A stretch of 64,000 nt of DNA from Clostridia bacterium (GTDB lineage: Bacteria > Bacillota > Clostridia > Oscillospirales > Acutalibacteraceae). The notes below the pieces were generated by a model. It was not told where the DNA came from. It saw only the letters and a list, made by a program, of their open reading frames with translations, and made no database searches. The number at the start of each line of letters is the position of its first letter. Within the stretch, counting starts at the first letter, position 1. Positions 42,124-52,200 of the stretch are shown here, one piece after another. Position numbers and translations under genes: made by a program. The stretch is from positions 1 to 64,000 of the forward strand of contig JAFUHX010000049.1 of NCBI GenBank assembly GCA_017474045.1. The letters run 5' to 3'.

Positions 42124-42987
42124 TTATGAAATATAAAACAGTTTAATTCCTGTTTCATCAAAAACCTTGTTTTTTAAACTTGTCAATTCATCTTCTGAAA
42201 GCTTGATTTCGCTTTTTAAAAATGCTTTTGTTTCGCTTCCGGCTGAAAACTCAATTTCAGAGTTTTCTTCTGAAAATCCGAATTGAAACAAAATTTCTTC
42301 AATTCGAAGACGAGAAGACGTTTTAACAAAATTCAAAAGCTTTCCGCCGGATGAAAAAGAAAGCTTAATTCCTGAAATTAAAATAATAATGCTTATTACT
42401 ATTCCGCAATATGCGTCAATACCAAAGCTTCCTCTGTGAGAAACAGCAAGCGAAATGATTGTTACAGTTGTGATAAAAAAATCAAGAAGACTGTCTATAG
42501 TTATAACCTTTAAAGTAGGAGAGTTAAGTTTTTTAGCTTTGATTTTGAAAAAGAAAAACAGGAAAAGCTTAATAACCGCAGTTCCGATAAGAATCCATAG
42601 GTATTTCAGAACAAACCAGACGGGTGTGGGATACATCAGCCTTTCAGCGCTGTTATATAAAAAAGAAAATCCTGCAGCAACAACAATTACCGAAAGAATA
42701 AACGAGAGAAAAACCTCTGTTTTTTCGCTTCTGGACTTGGAAGACAAATCCTTGCTTTTTAAAAAGAAAAAGAAGCAAAGGGCGCTCAGAATACCTGAAA
42801 GACTGTCAAAAAGATTGTTTATTCCATCGGAATAAATGGAAATACTGTTTGCAGAAAGTCCGATATACATCTTTAAAGCAAAGAGAACAAAATTAATTAA
42901 AAACGCAAAAACAGTAACGCGGATAATCGAATTTCTTTTGATTTCTATCACTCCTTTTGCAAAAAACGTTTTCAGTAATTTTATCAC
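42124..42987 (-). CDS. Cation diffusion facilitator-like transporter (start uncertain)
   Basis: This membrane protein of the CDF family has about six hydrophobic segments. A metal-site-like DGINNLFD is in the second helix and DSLLD in the fifth, and a short C-terminal cytoplasmic part follows. The first is D-x3-N rather than the usual D/H-x3-D, so metal choice is uncertain. The listed start is the GTG at 42987, which has no ribosome site. The only good site, AAAGGAG (42957-42951), points to an in-frame ATC at 42942, eight bases away, or ATA at 42948; no ATG fits. I regard an AUC start as likely. It ends 15 bases before the phosphatase gene. Confidence 0.75.
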   Translation of the reverse strand: MIKLLKTFFAKGVIEIKRNSIIRVTVFAFLINFVLFALKMYIGLSANSISIYSDGINNLFDSLSGILSALCFFFFLKSKDLSSKSRSEKTEVFLSFILSVIVVAAGFSFLYNSAERLMYPTPVWFVLKYLWILIGTAVIKLFLFFFFKIKAKKLNSPTLKVITIDSLLDFFITTVTIISLAVSHRGSFGIDAYCGIVISIIILISGIKLSFSSGGKLLNFVKTSSRLRIEEILFQFGFSEENSEIEFSAGSETKAFLKSEIKLSEDELTSLKNKVFDETGIKLFYIS

Positions 42988-43013
42988 AAATTATTTAGAA
43001 AATAAAGAATATA

Positions 43014-44936
43014 TTAAATATTTGCTTTAGATTTTTCTTCTAGTTCTTCACAAAGAGCTTGCCAAAGCTCCATTCTTTCCTCCTGAGAAGAAACCAAAGA
43101 GTTGAGTTCCTCAGTCAATCTTAAAATCTTTTCATAGTCTGATGTGTTAGAAGGGTCATTTATTTCATTCTGTGTCTGCGAAATTTTTTCATCAAACTCA
43201 TCGATTTCCGCTTCCAGACGGGAAATGCGACCTTTAAGCTTTCTCAGTTCACTTTCTCTCTCTTTTTTGAGCTTATATTCGTTTTCTTTTGGTTTAGCAG
43301 GTTTTAAAGCTTCACTGTCTGAATTATGAAGAGCAGACTGTTCAGAAAAATAATCATAATTTCCGCTGTAGGAATCAATTTGATTTTGTTTTAAATGAAG
43401 AATACGGGTTGAAAGCTTGTTTATAAAATATCTGTCGTGAGAAACACATAGAAGAGTTCCGTCATAAGAATCAAAAGCGGCTTCAAGAGCTTCTTTTGAT
43501 TTTATGTCCAGATGATTTGTAGGTTCGTCTAAAACAAGAAAATTTGCGCCTGAAAGCATGAGCTTAAGAAGGGCAACGCGACCTTTTTCGCCGCCGGAAA
43601 GAGAGCTCATGTTTTTAAAAACATCTTCGCCTTTGAATAAAAAGGCTGCAAGAGCTGAGCGAACTTCTTTTTCGGGCATCATTTTATAACAGTCCCAGAC
43701 CTCGTCAAGAACGGTTTTATTGCTGCTTAACTCAGCAAGACTCTGATCAAAATATCCGATTTTGACTGCACTTCCCAAAATAACTTTTCCGCTGTCGCGG
43801 CTCATTTTTCCAAGAATAACCTTTAATAAGGTCGATTTTCCGCAACCGTTGTCTCCGACAAGAAAAACCTTTTCGCCGCGCTTAATGTGAATAGAAGCGT
43901 TTTCAAAAAGCGGCTTAGAAGAAAAGCTTTTTGAAACCTCCTGACAAATCAGAACGTCATTTCCGCTTGTCAGAGAAGAATTGAATTTGAATTTAATAGA
44001 TGAAAGCTCTCCGTCAGGCTTTTCAAGACCGTCAAGGAGTCTGTCGATTGATTTTTGCTTTGAAGCAATTGTAATATAATTTCTTTCTCTGTTGAAGCGT
44101 TTTTGCTGTTCAATAATACCTTCAATACGGTTGACTTCAGCCATAGTGTTGTCATAAACTCGCTCCATGGCTTTGCGGCGTTCTTCTTTCAGCTGAAGAT
44201 ATCCCGTATAGCTTCTGTCGGCTGAATAAAGCTTGGTTCTTTCTATTTCAAAGGTTCGGTTAGTGATTTTATCAAGAAAATATCTGTCATGTGAAATAAC
44301 AATAAAAGAGCCGTTGAATTCACTCAGCCAACCTTCAAGCCAGTTGATGCTTGAAATGTCAAGATGGTTGGTAGGTTCGTCAAGAAGAAGGAGATTAGCA
44401 CCGCATAAAAGGAGCTTGCAAAGACTTACTTTGGATCTCTGTCCACCGCTGAGAGCACTGCATGGGAGTGAAAAATCAGTCTCTTTAAATCCAAGACCGA
44501 GAAGGGCTGAACGAGCTCTGCTTTTATAGGTCAGACCGCCTAATCTTTCATATTCAAAATGAAGAAAATTCAGCCTTTCAATTTTTTCTTCAAAATCAAT
44601 GTTATCAGGATGATTTGTTTTTTCAATTTCTTCAAGTTCATCTTCAATGTCATAGAGATAAGTGAAAACACTCATCAGCTCGTCAAGCATTGTAATTTCA
44701 GAAGAAGCGCAGGCATGCTGTTGCATATAGCCAAGAACAGTATTTTTGCCGATGCTGATTGTTCCTTCATCAGCCTGAAGCTCTTTTGTAATAAGCTTGA
44801 AAAGAGTTGTTTTACCTGCGCCGTTTGCACCGATAAGACCAACTTTATCTTTTGGCTCAATATTGAAACTGAGGTTTTTTAAAATATGGTTGTCTGAAAA
44901 CATCAAAGAAAGATTGCTTACACTTAAAAGAGCCAC
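43014..44936 (-). CDS. ABC-F family ATPase
   Basis: This 640-residue soluble protein has two ABC domains and no membrane part. ABC-F proteins act on ribosomes, restarting stalled translation or protecting against antibiotics. Walker A motifs are GANGAGKTT (about 34-42) and GDNGCGKST; signatures are LSGGQRSKVSL and LSGGEKGRVAL; both domains have LDEPTNHLD. A charged linker joins them, and a coiled-coil C-terminus (about 555-640) resembles YdiF/Uup types. I chose GTG 44936, eight bases after GGAGG; the frame to 44969 lacks a site. Whether it gives drug resistance cannot be told. Confidence 0.9.
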   Translation of the reverse strand: MALLSVSNLSLMFSDNHILKNLSFNIEPKDKVGLIGANGAGKTTLFKLITKELQADEGTISIGKNTVLGYMQQHACASSEITMLDELMSVFTYLYDIEDELEEIEKTNHPDNIDFEEKIERLNFLHFEYERLGGLTYKSRARSALLGLGFKETDFSLPCSALSGGQRSKVSLCKLLLCGANLLLLDEPTNHLDISSINWLEGWLSEFNGSFIVISHDRYFLDKITNRTFEIERTKLYSADRSYTGYLQLKEERRKAMERVYDNTMAEVNRIEGIIEQQKRFNRERNYITIASKQKSIDRLLDGLEKPDGELSSIKFKFNSSLTSGNDVLICQEVSKSFSSKPLFENASIHIKRGEKVFLVGDNGCGKSTLLKVILGKMSRDSGKVILGSAVKIGYFDQSLAELSSNKTVLDEVWDCYKMMPEKEVRSALAAFLFKGEDVFKNMSSLSGGEKGRVALLKLMLSGANFLVLDEPTNHLDIKSKEALEAAFDSYDGTLLCVSHDRYFINKLSTRILHLKQNQIDSYSGNYDYFSEQSALHNSDSEALKPAKPKENEYKLKKERESELRKLKGRISRLEAEIDEFDEKISQTQNEINDPSNTSDYEKILRLTEELNSLVSSQEERMELWQALCEELEEKSKANI

Positions 44937-45056
44937 AGATATTTCCTCCGTATAAATTAATGTTTTCATTTTACATGAAACGACCTAAATTATCAAGTTT
45001 TTAACAGCTTTTTTCAGTTAAATGGAAATTTTTATAAAATTATTTGAAATAATCTA

Positions 45057-45085
45057 TTGTAAATTAAAATAATAAATGCTATAAT
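45057..45085 (+). promoter_or_regulatory. Promoter of the zinc-ribbon protein gene
   Basis: TTGTAA (45057-45062), a 17-base spacer and a perfect TATAAT (45080-45085) with TGC before it (extended -10). Confidence 0.7.
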
Positions 45086-45112
45086 TTATAAAAACATTTA
45101 GGAGGAAATATC

Positions 45113-45640
45113 ATGATTTGTAAATATTGCGGCAGCGAAATTGATGACGGTTCAGATTTTTGCTATATCTGTGGCCAGAAGGTTGAGCCCGTTGCTCCTG
45201 CCTTTGCCCCTGTAAATGAAAACGCTGTCTATAATCCCGGTGTTGTTGAAGCTCCCGCAGCTCCCGCAGCTCCCGTTGCTCCTGCAGCTGTTGAAGCTCC
45301 TGTTGCTGAAGCTGCTCAGAACGCTCAACCTGCTTATCAGACTCAGGTTCCCCCTTCATTTGATCCTCTTCAGGCTGCTCCTGTTGCCCCTGTTGAAGCA
45401 GAAGGCGGAAAAAAGAAAAAGGCTAAGAAAAAGAAGGAAAAGACTCCTTCAGCTGCTGGTAAGGCTGCAAGATTTTTCTCATTCCTTTTCGCATTAATCG
45501 GCTTAATTCTTTATAAAAAGGCTAAAAAGGCCGGAAATGAAGAAAAAGCAGTTGCAATTCTTAACGCACTCATGAGAGGTCTTTGCGTAAAAATGGCAAT
45601 TGTTTGTGTTGTTTTGGCTAAAAAATATATGTTTAGTTAA
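45113..45640 (+). CDS. Zinc-ribbon protein with Pro/Ala-rich and Lys-rich linkers and a hydrophobic end
   Basis: This 175-residue protein is built of distinct parts: a zinc ribbon with CKYC and CYIC (3-6 and 19-22), a Pro/Ala/Val low-complexity stretch (about 28-95), a Lys cluster KKKKAKKKKEK (about 100-110), and C-terminal hydrophobic segments (about 120-135 and 158-172). AGGAGG precedes the ATG. I do not recognise a named family. It resembles the minus-strand protein at 7563-8375 only in general plan (zinc ribbon plus membrane segments). It is a single unit with a terminator. Confidence 0.8.
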   Translation: MICKYCGSEIDDGSDFCYICGQKVEPVAPAFAPVNENAVYNPGVVEAPAAPAAPVAPAAVEAPVAEAAQNAQPAYQTQVPPSFDPLQAAPVAPVEAEGGKKKKAKKKKEKTPSAAGKAARFFSFLFALIGLILYKKAKKAGNEEKAVAILNALMRGLCVKMAIVCVVLAKKYMFS

Positions 45641-45648
45641 AATTAATC

Positions 45649-45676
45649 ATAGGGCTGAATATTCAGCCCTATATTT
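45649..45676 (+). terminator. Terminator after the zinc-ribbon gene
   Basis: A perfect 24-base palindrome (45649-45672), ATAGGGCTGAAT/ATTCAGCCCTAT, followed by ATTT. Confidence 0.75.
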
Positions 45677-45711
45677 GTAATAATTCTATTATTATAAAAT
45701 TGAGGTGACAA

Positions 45712-45918
45712 ATGATGAAAGAAATAACAAAAGATATGGTTATCGGAGATATTCTTGACGCTGATGGCGGAACTGCAGTTTTCTTTTTTGAAATGGGAAT
45801 GCATTGTCTCGGCTGTCCTGCTTCAAGAGGCGAAACTGTTGAAGAAGCCTGCATGGTTCATGGCGTAGATGTTGAAGCTCTCATTGCCAGAATTAACGAA
45901 TATCTTGCTTCAAAATAA
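45712..45918 (+). CDS. DUF1858 redox-disulfide domain protein
   Basis: This 68-residue protein consists of one DUF1858 domain, first noted beside hybrid-cluster proteins. The family text ITKDMVIGDIL opens it and GMHCLGCPASRGETVEEAC (about 26-44) holds a CxxC pair plus a third Cys. It is probably a small redox-active protein. Two ATG codons (45712 and 45715) follow GAGGTGA. No hybrid-cluster gene is nearby, so its partner is unknown. Confidence 0.88.
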   Translation: MMKEITKDMVIGDILDADGGTAVFFFEMGMHCLGCPASRGETVEEACMVHGVDVEALIARINEYLASK

Positions 45919-45953
45919 GAAGTTCATGGCGCAACAGCTATGGTAACATATCA

Positions 45954-45982
45954 AAAGTCGCCTTTCGGGTGGCTTTTTCTTT
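45954..45982 (+). terminator. Terminator between DUF1858 gene and trmK
   Basis: A 9-bp stem AAAGTCGCC/GGTGGCTTT with two G-U pairs and a TTTCG loop runs into TTTTTCTTTT. Confidence 0.7.
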
Positions 45983-45996
45983 TGGGAGTTAAAAAT

Positions 45997-46677
45997 ATGA
46001 TAAAGCTTGATAAAAGGCTTGGAATGATTGCGGGCCTCGTCAGAAAAGGTTCTCGTCTTGCAGATATCGGAACAGATCATGCATATCTTGCTGCATATCT
46101 TGTTGAAAACGAAATCTGTTGCCGTGCAATTGCAGCTGATATTAATGTCGGACCTCTTAAAAATGCTGAGGAAACAATCAGAGCCTGCGGACTTGAAACT
46201 AAGATTAAAACTGTTCTCTCTGATGGATTGTTGTCTCTTGAAGAAAACTGTGCAGATGATATTGTACTTGCCGGTATGGGAGGGGAGCTGATTGCTTCAA
46301 TTCTTTCTCAGGTTCAATGGATTAAAAACAAAAATATCAGAATAATTGCCCAGCCGATGACTCACAGCGAAGACCTTCGTTTGTTTTTAACAGATAACGG
46401 TTTTAAAATTGAAAAAGAAGCGGCGTGCCAAGATTCCAGACATTGCTATTGTGCAATAGTTGCCTCATTTTGCGGTGAAAAGAAAGGTTATTCTCCTTCC
46501 TATATGTATTACGGTGAATTGCCAAAGAATAAAGATGAAAGCTCAAAGCTTTTTTTAATTAACCAATTAAAGCGACTTGAAATTAAACGCTGTGCTTTGG
46601 AAAAAGCTCAGAAAAACCAAGAAGCTTCTGAAATGAAAACCATTGTTGAAGAAATTAAAAAGGAGCTTAATAAATGA
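45997..46677 (+). CDS. trmK: tRNA (adenine22-N1)-methyltransferase TrmK
   Basis: This 226-residue SAM-dependent enzyme methylates A22 of tRNA. The text LADIGTDHAYLAAYLV, VLAGMGGELIASIL and AQPMTHSEDLR is typical. A C-terminal helical domain (about 165-226) completes it. ATG 45997 has GGGAG upstream; the earlier ATG at 45940 lies inside the terminator region. The stop overlaps the next start as ATGA, the usual trmK-nif3 pairing. Confidence 0.93.
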   Translation: MIKLDKRLGMIAGLVRKGSRLADIGTDHAYLAAYLVENEICCRAIAADINVGPLKNAEETIRACGLETKIKTVLSDGLLSLEENCADDIVLAGMGGELIASILSQVQWIKNKNIRIIAQPMTHSEDLRLFLTDNGFKIEKEAACQDSRHCYCAIVASFCGEKKGYSPSYMYYGELPKNKDESSKLFLINQLKRLEIKRCALEKAQKNQEASEMKTIVEEIKKELNK

Positions 46678-47444
46678 TTAATATTAAATCAGTTTCTGAA
46701 TATTTAGATTCAATCGCACCTTATAAAACACAGTGTGATTGGGATAATTGCGGCTTGCTTGTCGGAAACGCAGAAAATGTTGTTGAAAAAATCGGAATTT
46801 GCCTTGATTTAACAAGTGAAACACTTGAAGATGCAATAAAAAACGGCTGCAATTTAATAATTACCCATCATCCTGTAATTTTCAGCCCTAAAAAGACTTT
46901 TTTGTCAGGAGACCTTGTTTATGAAGCCACTGTCAGAAATATAAGCATAATTTCTGCTCACACGTGTTTTGATTGCGCTGAAAACGGAGTTAATGATTTT
47001 CTTTGCGAGGCGTTGGAAATCAAAAATGCTGTTGGCGTTGAAAATGATGAATGTGTTGTACCAATGGCAAGAGTAGGTGATGTTGAAGAAATTTCTCCTG
47101 TTGAACTTGCCAAGAAAATCAGCAGGGCTCTTTCAGCTACGGTTCAGTTGGTTGACTGCAAAAAACCAATTAAAAAGCTGGCTGTTTGCGGCGGCTCTGG
47201 AATGTCTTTTTTTGAAGATGTTGTTGCTGCAGGTGCAGATGCATACTTAACAGGCGAATTTAAACATCACATGTTGCTTGAAGCGAAAGAAAGAGGAGTA
47301 ACGGTTTTTGTTGCAGGACATTTTGAAACCGAGAATCCGTCTTTGATGAATATAAAGAAATCGCTTGAATCAAAGTTTGAGGGAGTTGAAGCAATTCTCC
47401 TTAAACAAAGTCCGCCTGTGATTTTTGTTAAAGAGGAAGAATAA
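46674..47444 (+). CDS. Nif3-family dinuclear metal-centre protein (YqfO-like)
   Basis: This 256-residue protein of the Nif3/DUF34 family has a two-metal site. Metal ligands are seen in ITHHPVIF (about 61-68), AHTCFD (about 95-100) and the C-terminal VAGHFETE. It lacks the middle PII-like insert of Bacillus YqfO and so is the short form. Function is unsettled, though a link to GTP cyclohydrolase-type chemistry or metal supply has been proposed. It is coupled to trmK by an ATGA overlap. Confidence 0.9.
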   Translation: MINIKSVSEYLDSIAPYKTQCDWDNCGLLVGNAENVVEKIGICLDLTSETLEDAIKNGCNLIITHHPVIFSPKKTFLSGDLVYEATVRNISIISAHTCFDCAENGVNDFLCEALEIKNAVGVENDECVVPMARVGDVEEISPVELAKKISRALSATVQLVDCKKPIKKLAVCGGSGMSFFEDVVAAGADAYLTGEFKHHMLLEAKERGVTVFVAGHFETENPSLMNIKKSLESKFEGVEAILLKQSPPVIFVKEEE

Positions 47445-47445
47445 A

Positions 47446-49200
47446 ATGGCACTTGACGGAATATTTTTATCGCGAATCAAAGATGAACTCAGCGAAAACG
47501 CTGTTGGAACAAAGGTTGATAAAATTCAGCAACCATCAAAGGATGAATTCGTTTTTCATCTTCGCTCAAGAAATGCTAACTATATGCTTTTAGTTTGTGT
47601 CAGAGCAGATAGCCCGAGAATTCATTTCACTTCTCATAAAATTGATAGCCCTGCTGTTCCGCCAATGTTTTGTATGCTTTTGAGAAAGAGACTTGGCGGC
47701 GCTGTAATTTCTTCCTTCAGACAGTTGGGGCTTGACAGAGTTTTGTTTGTTGATTTTGATGCAACTAATGAAATCGGAGACAAAATTAAGTTGACTCTTG
47801 TTATTGAAATAATGGGGAAGTGCAGTAACCTTATTCTGATTGATGAAAATCAAAAAATAATTGACTGCGCAAAAAGAGTTGATATAACAACGTCTTCTGT
47901 TCGTCAACTTCTTCCGGGGCTGAAATATGAGCTTCCGCCGCAACAGATGAAGCGTAACATTGAAAGCGACAATATAGAATTAATCGTTCAAACAATAAAA
48001 AGCTTTTCTTCCGCGAAACTCTCCGGTGCTGTTTTAAGCTCCTTAGAGGGTGTTTCTCCGATTGTTGCAAGAGAAATCGCCTATAATTGCTGTGAAAACG
48101 ATTTACAGGTTAATCAGCTTAACGAAGAACATTTTAACAAACTGATTTATCAACTGGAAAAGCTTAGAAATGCGCTTCATTGCAAAGACAAGGTATATAT
48201 GCTTTGTCATAATGATTTAAGACCGAAGGATTATTCCTTTTTAAAAATCAATCAGTATTGCGGTCAGCTTATATTAAAAGAATATGAATCCTGCTGTGAA
48301 TTGCTTGATGATTTTTATTTTGAAAGAGACAGAATCAACAGAATTAATCATAGAGCAAGGGAGCTTATCAGACTTCTCAATAATCTTGTTGAAAGAACAT
48401 CTAAAAAAATTAATATTCAAAAAGCCGAGCTTGAAAAATGTGCTGAAAAAGACACTTTAAAGCTTTATGGTGAGTTGATTACAGCTAATATTCACCTCTT
48501 AAAGAAGGGCTCGTTATTTTATGAGGTTCCTAACTATTATGATAATATGAATATCGTCAGAATCAGCTGTAATCCTGCTCTGACGCCAACAGAAAATGCA
48601 AATAAGCTTTACAAAGAATACAGAAAAGCGAAAACAGCTGAGGTTATGCTTGAAAAGCTTATAGTTGAGGCTACCGCTGAGGTCAGTTATCTTGAAACTG
48701 TTCTTGATGCAATTTCAAGAGCAGACACAGACAGCGAAATTTCAATAATCAGAGCGGAGCTTTGTGACGGCGGATATCTTAAAAATAAAAACACTAAAAA
48801 ACAAAAAGCACCCAAAGAGCTTGCGCCGATTGAATATTGCTCATCAGACGGTTATCGCATTTTGGTCGGAAGAAATAACATTCAAAACGATAAGTTATCT
48901 TTAAAAACGGCTAATAAAAACGATATGTGGCTTCATACACAGGCTTTTCCCGGTTCCCATGTTATAATTGAAAACAAAGACGGTGAGGTTTCTGATCTTT
49001 CAATAGAAGAAGCGGCGGTTATTGCTGTTAATCACAGCAAGGCGTCTGAATCTTCTCTTGTTGCTGTTGATTATACACCCGTTAAAAACCTTAAAAAGCC
49101 TGTCGGATCCAAGCCCGGCAAGGTGATTTATCATCGTTATTATTCAATAATAACCAATCCTGATAAAAATTTATGCAAAAAACTTCTTGTTAAAAAATAA
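47446..49200 (+). CDS. rqcH: Ribosome quality control factor RqcH (NFACT/Rqc2 family)
   Basis: This 584-residue protein binds the split 50S subunit carrying a stalled peptidyl-tRNA and recruits tRNA-Ala to add a poly-Ala degron tail. An NFACT-N domain (about 1-190) has the Asp-Arg pair at residues 97-98 (LGLDRVL), matching the pair required in Bacillus. The middle helical domain and coiled coil (about 270-430) and NFACT-R domain with NDMWLHTQAFPGSHVII (about 488) follow. It was formerly annotated as fibronectin-binding FbpA. ATG 47446 follows AGAGGAAGA. Confidence 0.93.
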   Translation: MALDGIFLSRIKDELSENAVGTKVDKIQQPSKDEFVFHLRSRNANYMLLVCVRADSPRIHFTSHKIDSPAVPPMFCMLLRKRLGGAVISSFRQLGLDRVLFVDFDATNEIGDKIKLTLVIEIMGKCSNLILIDENQKIIDCAKRVDITTSSVRQLLPGLKYELPPQQMKRNIESDNIELIVQTIKSFSSAKLSGAVLSSLEGVSPIVAREIAYNCCENDLQVNQLNEEHFNKLIYQLEKLRNALHCKDKVYMLCHNDLRPKDYSFLKINQYCGQLILKEYESCCELLDDFYFERDRINRINHRARELIRLLNNLVERTSKKINIQKAELEKCAEKDTLKLYGELITANIHLLKKGSLFYEVPNYYDNMNIVRISCNPALTPTENANKLYKEYRKAKTAEVMLEKLIVEATAEVSYLETVLDAISRADTDSEISIIRAELCDGGYLKNKNTKKQKAPKELAPIEYCSSDGYRILVGRNNIQNDKLSLKTANKNDMWLHTQAFPGSHVIIENKDGEVSDLSIEEAAVIAVNHSKASESSLVAVDYTPVKNLKKPVGSKPGKVIYHRYYSIITNPDKNLCKKLLVKK

Positions 49201-49218
49201 AAAGAAAGGGGAATAAAT

Positions 49219-52200
49219 ATGGCATTTACACATCTTCATCTTCATACGGAATATAGTCTTTTAGACGGTGCTTGCAGAATTAATGAAGTAATCAAACGCG
49301 CAAAAGAGCTTAATCAGACTTCTGTTGCAATAACAGACCACGGTGTTATGTATGGTGCAGTTGATTTTTATAAAGCCGCTAAAGCAGAAGGTGTTAAGGC
49401 GATTATCGGCTGTGAGTGTTATGTTGCTCCCCGTTCAAGACTTAACAAGGTTCATGGTTTAGACAGCGAAAGATATCATCTTGTTTTGCTTTGTAAAAAC
49501 AACAAAGGCTATGAAAACCTTGCAAAAATGGTCAGTATCGCATGGACTGAAGGCTTTTATACAAAGCCGAGAATTGACCGCGAACTGATAGAAAAATATC
49601 ATGAAGGGATTGTTGCGCTTTCAGGCTGTCTTGCAGGTGAAATTCCTCAGGCTCTTCTCAGGGGTGATTATGAATACGCCAAAAAAACAGCATTATGGTA
49701 TGATAACGTTTTTGGCCACGGAAACTATTTTCTTGAAATTCAGAATCATGGATTGAGAGAACAGCTTGATATAATTCCTGATTTAATCAAGCTTTCTGAA
49801 GAAACAGATATTCCTCTTGTGGCAACAAATGATGCTCACTATGTTAAGCAAGATGATGCTGAGGTTCAACAGGTTCTAATTTGCATTGGTACTAACCATA
49901 TTTTAGGTGAAGATACGGGACTTGAATTTAAAACTCAGGAGTTTTATCTTAAAAGCGAAGACGAAATGCTCAGCGCTTTTTCAGCTTGTCCTGATGCTGT
50001 TAATAATACTCAGATTGTTGCTGAAATGTGTAATGTGGAGTTTGAATTCGGAAACACCAAGCTTCCTCATTTTGAAGTTCCCAACAACATGAATCATTTT
50101 GAATATTTTAAAAATTCATGCTTCTTTGGACTTTGTCAGAAATTCAACGATAATCCGCCTCAGAATTATATAGACAGACTGAATTATGAGCTTGAAATAA
50201 TCAATAAAATGGGTTATGTTGACTATTTCTTAATTGTTCATGATTTTATAAGATATGCAAAGTCAAAGGGAATTCCTGTCGGACCCGGAAGAGGCTCCGG
50301 AGCAGGTAGCCTCGCTGCTTATTGTATTGGTATTACCGGTATTGACCCGATTGAATATAACCTTCTTTTTGAAAGATTTTTAAATCCTGAAAGAATAAGT
50401 ATGCCTGATTTTGATATTGACTTTTGCTATGTTAACCGTCAGAGAGTTATTGATTATGTAACGGAAAAATATGGAGCTGACCATGTTGCTCAGATTGTAA
50501 CCTTCGGAACACTTGCTGCCAGGGCGGCAATCAGAGATGTTGGCAGGGTAATGGGGATTTCTTATCAGATTGTTGACAGCGTTGCTAAACAAATTCCTAA
50601 TGAAATACACATTACAATCGAAAAGGCTCTCTCTTCTTCAAAAGATTTAAGAAATCTCTATGAGGGCAATGATGATGTAAAACGTCTTATTGATATGGCT
50701 AAAAGAGTTGAAGGAATGCCGCGCCATGCCTCAACTCATGCCGCAGGTGTTGTTATAACAAGAGATCCTGTTTCTTCCTATGTTCCTCTTGCTGTTAATG
50801 ATGAAAGTGTGGTTACTCAATATACTATGACCACGTTAGAACAGCTGGGACTTTTAAAAATGGATTTTCTTGGTCTCAGAACGCTGACGGTTATTGATGA
50901 TACCGTTAAAATGATAAGAGCGACTAAAGATTCGTCTTTTTCTCTTGATAAAATTGATGTTAAAGATAAAGCGACATTTGAAATGCTTTCCTTGGGAAAA
51001 ACCGACGGTGTTTTTCAGTTTGAATCAGCAGGAATGAGGAGCGTTTTGAGCCGACTGAAGCCCCAAAGTCTTGAAGATTTGATTGCTGTGATTTCTCTTT
51101 ATCGTCCCGGACCGGCTGACTCAATAGATGTTTATATCAGAAACCGCCACAACCCTCAACAAACTGAATATAAATGTGAGCTTGTCAAGGATATTCTTTC
51201 TGTTACTTATGGATGTATGGTTTATCAGGAGCAGGTTATGGAAATCTGCCGAAAGGTTGCCGGTTACTCCTATGGAAGAGCAGACCTCGTCAGAAGAGCG
51301 ATGTCTAAAAAGAAACTGGACGTTATGGAAAAAGAACGACAGAATTTCATTTATGGCCTTAAAGATGAGAACGGCAATACGCTTTGTTGCGGTGCAGTTG
51401 CAAACGGTGTTTCTGAAAAAACAGCTAATGAGCTCTTTGATGAAATGTCTAATTTTGCTAAGTATGCTTTCAATAAGTCTCATGCCGCAGCTTACGCCTA
51501 TGTTTCATATCAGACCGCCTGGCTGAAATGTCACTATCCTCATGAATTAATGGCGGCAACATTGACGAGTATTCTTGATCAAACATCAAAGGTTACAAGA
51601 TACATCACTGAATGTAATAATATAAACATACCTGTTCTTCCGCCTTCTGTTAATGAAAGCATGGAAGGCTTCAGCGTTAGCGGTAACGCTATCAGATTTG
51701 GTCTTCTCGCCATTAAAAATATTGGTAAGGGCTTCATTTCGTCAATTATAAACAGCCGACAAACATCGGGAAAATACAAATCTTTTTATGATTTTTGCAA
51801 ACGCACCTATGGAAAAGATTTTAACCGTAGAGCTGTTGAAAGCTTAATAAAATGCGGGGCTCTTGACGGGCTCGGCACCAATCGGCGCCAGATGCTTTAT
51901 ATGCTTCCGTCGGTAATTGCTCAGCTTGACAGCGATAAATCACGCAATATTGTTGGTCAGATCGGTTTCTTTGATGAGGGCTCGGTGTTTGCTTCGGCAA
52001 ATGAACCGACACCGCCTGAAATGGAGGAAATGGCTTATAATGAGCTTCTTGCATTTGAAAAAGAAATAACAGGAATGTATCTTTCCGGTCATCCGATGAA
52101 TGAGTTTTCTCATGTTTCAAAAGCTATTCATTCAGACAATATTTTAAGTATTCTTGAGTCTCAGGACGGTTTTGGCAAATATAAGGATATTTGCAATGTA

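Noticed and set aside
45216..45497. Leu-rich ORF in another frame of the zinc-ribbon gene
   Set aside because: It is a by-product of the Pro/Ala/Val low-complexity codons read one base shifted.
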